A stretch of 8,417 nt of DNA from an uncultured Nitrosomonadales bacterium (GTDB taxonomy: Bacteria; Pseudomonadota; Gammaproteobacteria; Burkholderiales; Gallionellaceae), in the NCBI GenBank assembly GCA_903934275.1, contig CAIZNF010000628.1:1-8417 (forward strand). Direction: 5' to 3'. Both the position numbers and the translations under genes were made by a program. The first letter of the stretch is position 1, and every line of letters starts with the position of its first letter. Positions 6,347 to 8,417 of this stretch are shown here, piece by piece. A model generated the notes under the pieces. It was given only the letters and a program-made list of their open reading frames with translations. It searched no databases and was not told where the DNA came from.

Positions 6347-7599
6347 ACACGCGACCACATCTCCACTATCACACGGACTGTGATTTTTTTGCCGGCTGCG
6401 AAAACATGATCGCCAATATGCTGAATGACGAACGCATCCATCGTAATTTCGGGGTGTCATTCAGTTATCGGAAGAGCGAACGTTACGAGGCAGGGCTAAA
6501 GAATCGCGTGAGCACTGGGGTCAACGGCGAGAGCTATCCAATCTTGGCTGGGAATGTCCTGAACCAATTGGCAGTGAACATGCCCGGACCTGTTCATATA
6601 GCAATCCGGGGTCTTAATTATTTGCTGCTGCTGCGCTACTGGATATTGGCATGGAATGTTCTGGTGCTCTATAGAGCTTGGCGGCATCGCGGGATTGACC
6701 TACTTCATATAAATAATGGCGGGTATCCCGGGGCGATTTCGTGCCAGTCTGCCGCTATTGCGGCTTCTCTGGCCGGGATCAGCCGGGTGGTTATGGTGGT
6801 TAATAATATCGCCACGCCAAACAAGTACTGGTTCGCGTGGCTTGATTCCCCCTTGAACCGGCTGGTCGCTCGAAGTGTCGCTGTTTTTGTCACCGGTTCG
6901 CGGTTCGCGGGACAGGCATTGCAGGCAGCCTTACACCTGTGCCCGGAAAAACTCGTTTGCCTTCATAATGGCATTAAGCCACGCGCGACGACTGAAACGC
7001 GGGCGGAAACAAGAAACCGTTTGGGGCTAACAGAAGGGACTATGGCCTTCGGTATCGTTGCTTTGCTGGAGCGAAGGAAAGGGCACCGTGTTCTGCTGGA
7101 TGCCATGGCGATATTAAGGCAAAGTGTCGATGCCGAAAAAATGCCTGTGCTCCTGATCGAGGGTGAAGGGCCGGAGCGTTGCAATTTGGAGAGGGCGGTC
7201 GAGGAGCTTGCGCTTGAACCATGGGTTCGTTTCATGGGAACTGAGCGCAACGTTTTTGATTTCATGCAGGCTCTCGATGTGATGGTGCTTCCCTCCATTG
7301 CAAACGAGGACTTTCCGAATGTTGTGCTGGAAGCAATGAGCTTGGGTAAGCCGGTAATTGCCAGTCGCATTGCCGGAACATCGGAACAGATTGAGGATGG
7401 TACAACGGGCTGGCTGGTGGAGCCTGCGGACTCCTCGGCACTGGCACTCAAGATGGCAACCATCATCGAGAATGATGGGCAAATTGGTGCAATGGGCGCT
7501 CAGGCGCGCGCGCAATTTGAAGTAAAATTCACTGCAGATGTGGCGGTATCCAGATATCTGGATTTATATCAGGCACTTTTGAACAGGAGCGAAAATTGA
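6343..7599 (+). CDS. GT4-family glycosyltransferase
   Basis: A 418-residue GT-B glycosyltransferase. The N-terminal HYHTDCDFFAGCENMIANML (8-27) is a conserved start in a group of GT4 enzymes, supporting ATG 6343, which overlaps the epimerase stop (ATGA); AGGA at 6330-6333 is a possible ribosome site. A hydrophobic segment at about 91-110 may mediate membrane contact. The donor-binding C-terminal domain shows CLHNGI (206-211), GIVALLERRKGH (237-248, the usual basic pair near the diphosphate), LLIEGEGPE (270-278), VRFMGTERNVFDFMQALDV (295-313) and the GT4 EX7E motif from Glu322 to Glu330 (EDFPNVVLE), followed by AMSLGKPVIAS and GTTGWLVEP. It should transfer a sugar from a nucleotide donor with retention of configuration to a membrane-linked glycan on the cytoplasmic face. 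Donor and acceptor are not predictable. The stop is shared with the TTG start of the next gene. Confidence 0.92.
   Translation: MNTRPHLHYHTDCDFFAGCENMIANMLNDERIHRNFGVSFSYRKSERYEAGLKNRVSTGVNGESYPILAGNVLNQLAVNMPGPVHIAIRGLNYLLLLRYWILAWNVLVLYRAWRHRGIDLLHINNGGYPGAISCQSAAIAASLAGISRVVMVVNNIATPNKYWFAWLDSPLNRLVARSVAVFVTGSRFAGQALQAALHLCPEKLVCLHNGIKPRATTETRAETRNRLGLTEGTMAFGIVALLERRKGHRVLLDAMAILRQSVDAEKMPVLLIEGEGPERCNLERAVEELALEPWVRFMGTERNVFDFMQALDVMVLPSIANEDFPNVVLEAMSLGKPVIASRIAGTSEQIEDGTTGWLVEPADSSALALKMATIIENDGQIGAMGAQARAQFEVKFTADVAVSRYLDLYQALLNRSEN
7585..7589 (+). promoter_or_regulatory. Shine-Dalgarno site for the TTG-started rfbF
   Basis: AGGAG sits six bases upstream of TTG 7596, inside the end of the glycosyltransferase gene. 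It is the best ribosome site in the window and, with the conserved protein start MKVVILCGGQGTR, decides in favour of a TTG initiation codon. Confidence 0.8.
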
Positions 7600-8378
7600 A
7601 AGTTGTTATCCTCTGTGGCGGACAAGGGACGCGTATCCGTGATGTTAACGAGAATATTCCCAAGCCGCTAATCCCTGTTGGCCGGTTGCCTATTTTGTGG
7701 CATATCATGAAATATTACGCCAGCATGGGGCATAAAGAATTTGTCTTGTGCCTGGGCTATAAGGGGCAGGCCATCAAGGATTTTTTCCTAAATTATGAAT
7801 CGCAGACGCGGGATTTTTCGATTACCTTGGGGGCATCGAAAGAAATTGAATACCACACTGATCACGAAGAGTCGGATTGGCGTGTAACTCTGGCGGATAC
7901 AGGGCTAGAAGCCATGACGGGCGCAAGGATTCGCAAGATTCGCAAGTATATCGGCGATGACAGGCATTTCATGCTGACTTATGGGGACGGTGTCGGTGAT
8001 ATTGATATTGATGGGCTGTTCAAGTTTCACGTCGATCATGGCCGCATTCTAACTGTGACGGGTGTTCGTCCGCCCGGACGATTTGGTGAATTAATGGAAT
8101 CTCCAGAAGGGTTGGTGACGGAATTCAACGAAAAACCCCAGGCGACGGGGGGGCGAATTTCCGGAGGTTTTTTTGTGTGCAACAGAGAGATATTTGATTA
8201 TCTGGATGAACGCGAGGATTTGATGTTTGAACAAGAGCCCATGCGCAAGTTGGTGGCAGAAGGGCAGATGATGATGTACAAGCATGATGGTTTTTGGCAG
8301 CCGATGGATACCGGACGTGACTATTTGCATCTAAACAGCCTGGTGGCTAAGGGCGAAGCACCATGGATCAAATGGTAA
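7596..8378 (+). CDS. rfbF: Glucose-1-phosphate cytidylyltransferase
   Basis: A 260-residue nucleotidyltransferase predicted to make CDP-glucose from CTP and glucose 1-phosphate, the entry step to CDP-linked 3,6-dideoxy or 6-deoxy sugars. Motifs: GGQGTR (8-13, nucleotide loop), IPKPLIPVG (21-29, conserved Lys23), PILWHIMKYY (32-41), WRVTLADTG (95-103), LTYGDGVGDID (127-137, metal-binding Asp131), PPGRFGEL (159-166), EFNEKP (176-181), SGGFFV (189-194), FEQEPM (211-216) and GFWQPMDTGRD (232-242). The length and the WQPMDT ending match RfbF rather than glucose-1-phosphate thymidylyl- or uridylyltransferases. It starts at TTG 7596, overlapping the glycosyltransferase stop (TTGA) and preceded by AGGAG. 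The IPKPL loop differs from the RPKPM of classical RfbF, so another sugar 1-phosphate or a divergent subfamily is possible. A G7 run lies at 8147-8153. The gene starting at its end looks like the expected next enzyme. Confidence 0.88.
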   Translation: MKVVILCGGQGTRIRDVNENIPKPLIPVGRLPILWHIMKYYASMGHKEFVLCLGYKGQAIKDFFLNYESQTRDFSITLGASKEIEYHTDHEESDWRVTLADTGLEAMTGARIRKIRKYIGDDRHFMLTYGDGVGDIDIDGLFKFHVDHGRILTVTGVRPPGRFGELMESPEGLVTEFNEKPQATGGRISGGFFVCNREIFDYLDEREDLMFEQEPMRKLVAEGQMMMYKHDGFWQPMDTGRDYLHLNSLVAKGEAPWIKW

Positions 8379-8417
8379 CTACCGGTTTTCTGTCCGCATT
8401 TGTCGGGCGACGAGTAA
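8372..8417 (+). CDS. 5' end of a probable SDR, possibly CDP-glucose 4,6-dehydratase (rfbG-like)
   Basis: An open frame starting at ATG 8372 (or in-frame ATG 8363, three codons earlier) overlaps the end of rfbF and runs to the window edge without a stop, reading MVTTGFLSAFVGRRV. Ending in GRRV just where an SDR would go on to its first strand and GxxGxxG loop, it resembles the beginning of CDP-glucose 4,6-dehydratases (a short lead, then G-K/R-R-V). That enzyme is commonly encoded directly after rfbF. Only 15 codons are visible, so identity is mainly inferred from position. No strong ribosome site is seen; the 7-base overlap suggests coupled translation. Confidence 0.5.
   Translation, partial: MVTTGFLSAFVGRRV

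Noticed and set aside
5927..6460. 177-residue reverse-strand open frame across the epimerase/glycosyltransferase junction.
   Set aside because: It is antisense to conserved SDR motifs, rich in His, Arg and Pro as in shadow frames, and matches no known family.
6963..7466. 167-residue reverse-strand open frame.
   Set aside because: It is Ser/Thr-rich low-complexity translation antisense to the GT4 donor domain; a shadow.
7927..7945. Tandem 9-base repeat ATTCGCAAG.
   Set aside because: It encodes IRKIRK at a position where RfbF homologues have the same number of residues, so it is not an insertion.

Overview
The window is one unbroken run of nine co-directional (+) genes, the first and last cut by the window edges. 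It reads as the interior of a surface-polysaccharide (O-antigen or capsule type) biosynthesis locus of a Gram-negative bacterium, probably a proteobacterium of moderate G+C. This rests on gene content: a glucose-1-phosphate cytidylyltransferase, an extended SDR sugar epimerase/dehydratase, a GT4 glycosyltransferase, a LIC12162-family putative transferase and two small SAM methyltransferases. The species cannot be read from the sequence. Composition shifts along the window: the radical SAM and LIC12162 genes look richer in A/T than the glycosyltransferase gene, as is common in mosaic glycan loci.

Layout: (1) positions 2-376, the 3' end of a DUF4910 aminopeptidase-like/winged-helix protein; (2) 429-2294, a cobalamin-binding-type radical SAM enzyme; (3) 2313-4100, a LIC12162-family transferase; (4) 4097-4636 and (5) 4668-5393, two class I SAM-dependent methyltransferases; (6) 5390-6346, an NAD(P)-dependent epimerase/dehydratase; (7) 6343-7599, a GT4 glycosyltransferase; (8) 7596-8378, a glucose-1-phosphate cytidylyltransferase (rfbF type) on a TTG start; (9) about 8372 to the end, the first codons of a gene whose start resembles CDP-glucose 4,6-dehydratase (rfbG type). 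Junctions are very tight (four 4-base overlaps, one 7-base overlap, gaps of 18, 31 and about 52 bases). I see no internal terminator or convincing promoter, so the genes are most likely one translationally coupled transcript. No stretch above 300 bases lacks a gene, and I see no RNA gene, mobile element or CRISPR array.

Working model (inference): RfbF makes CDP-glucose, the product of the gene starting at the right edge probably converts it to CDP-4-keto-6-deoxyglucose, and the SDR reduces or epimerises the product. The methyltransferases and perhaps the radical SAM enzyme decorate the sugar or glycan, and the GT4 and LIC12162 proteins assemble it. The parts with least known biochemistry are the DUF4910 protein, the B12-type radical SAM enzyme and the LIC12162 transferase, and their co-occurrence in one operon is the most interesting feature.
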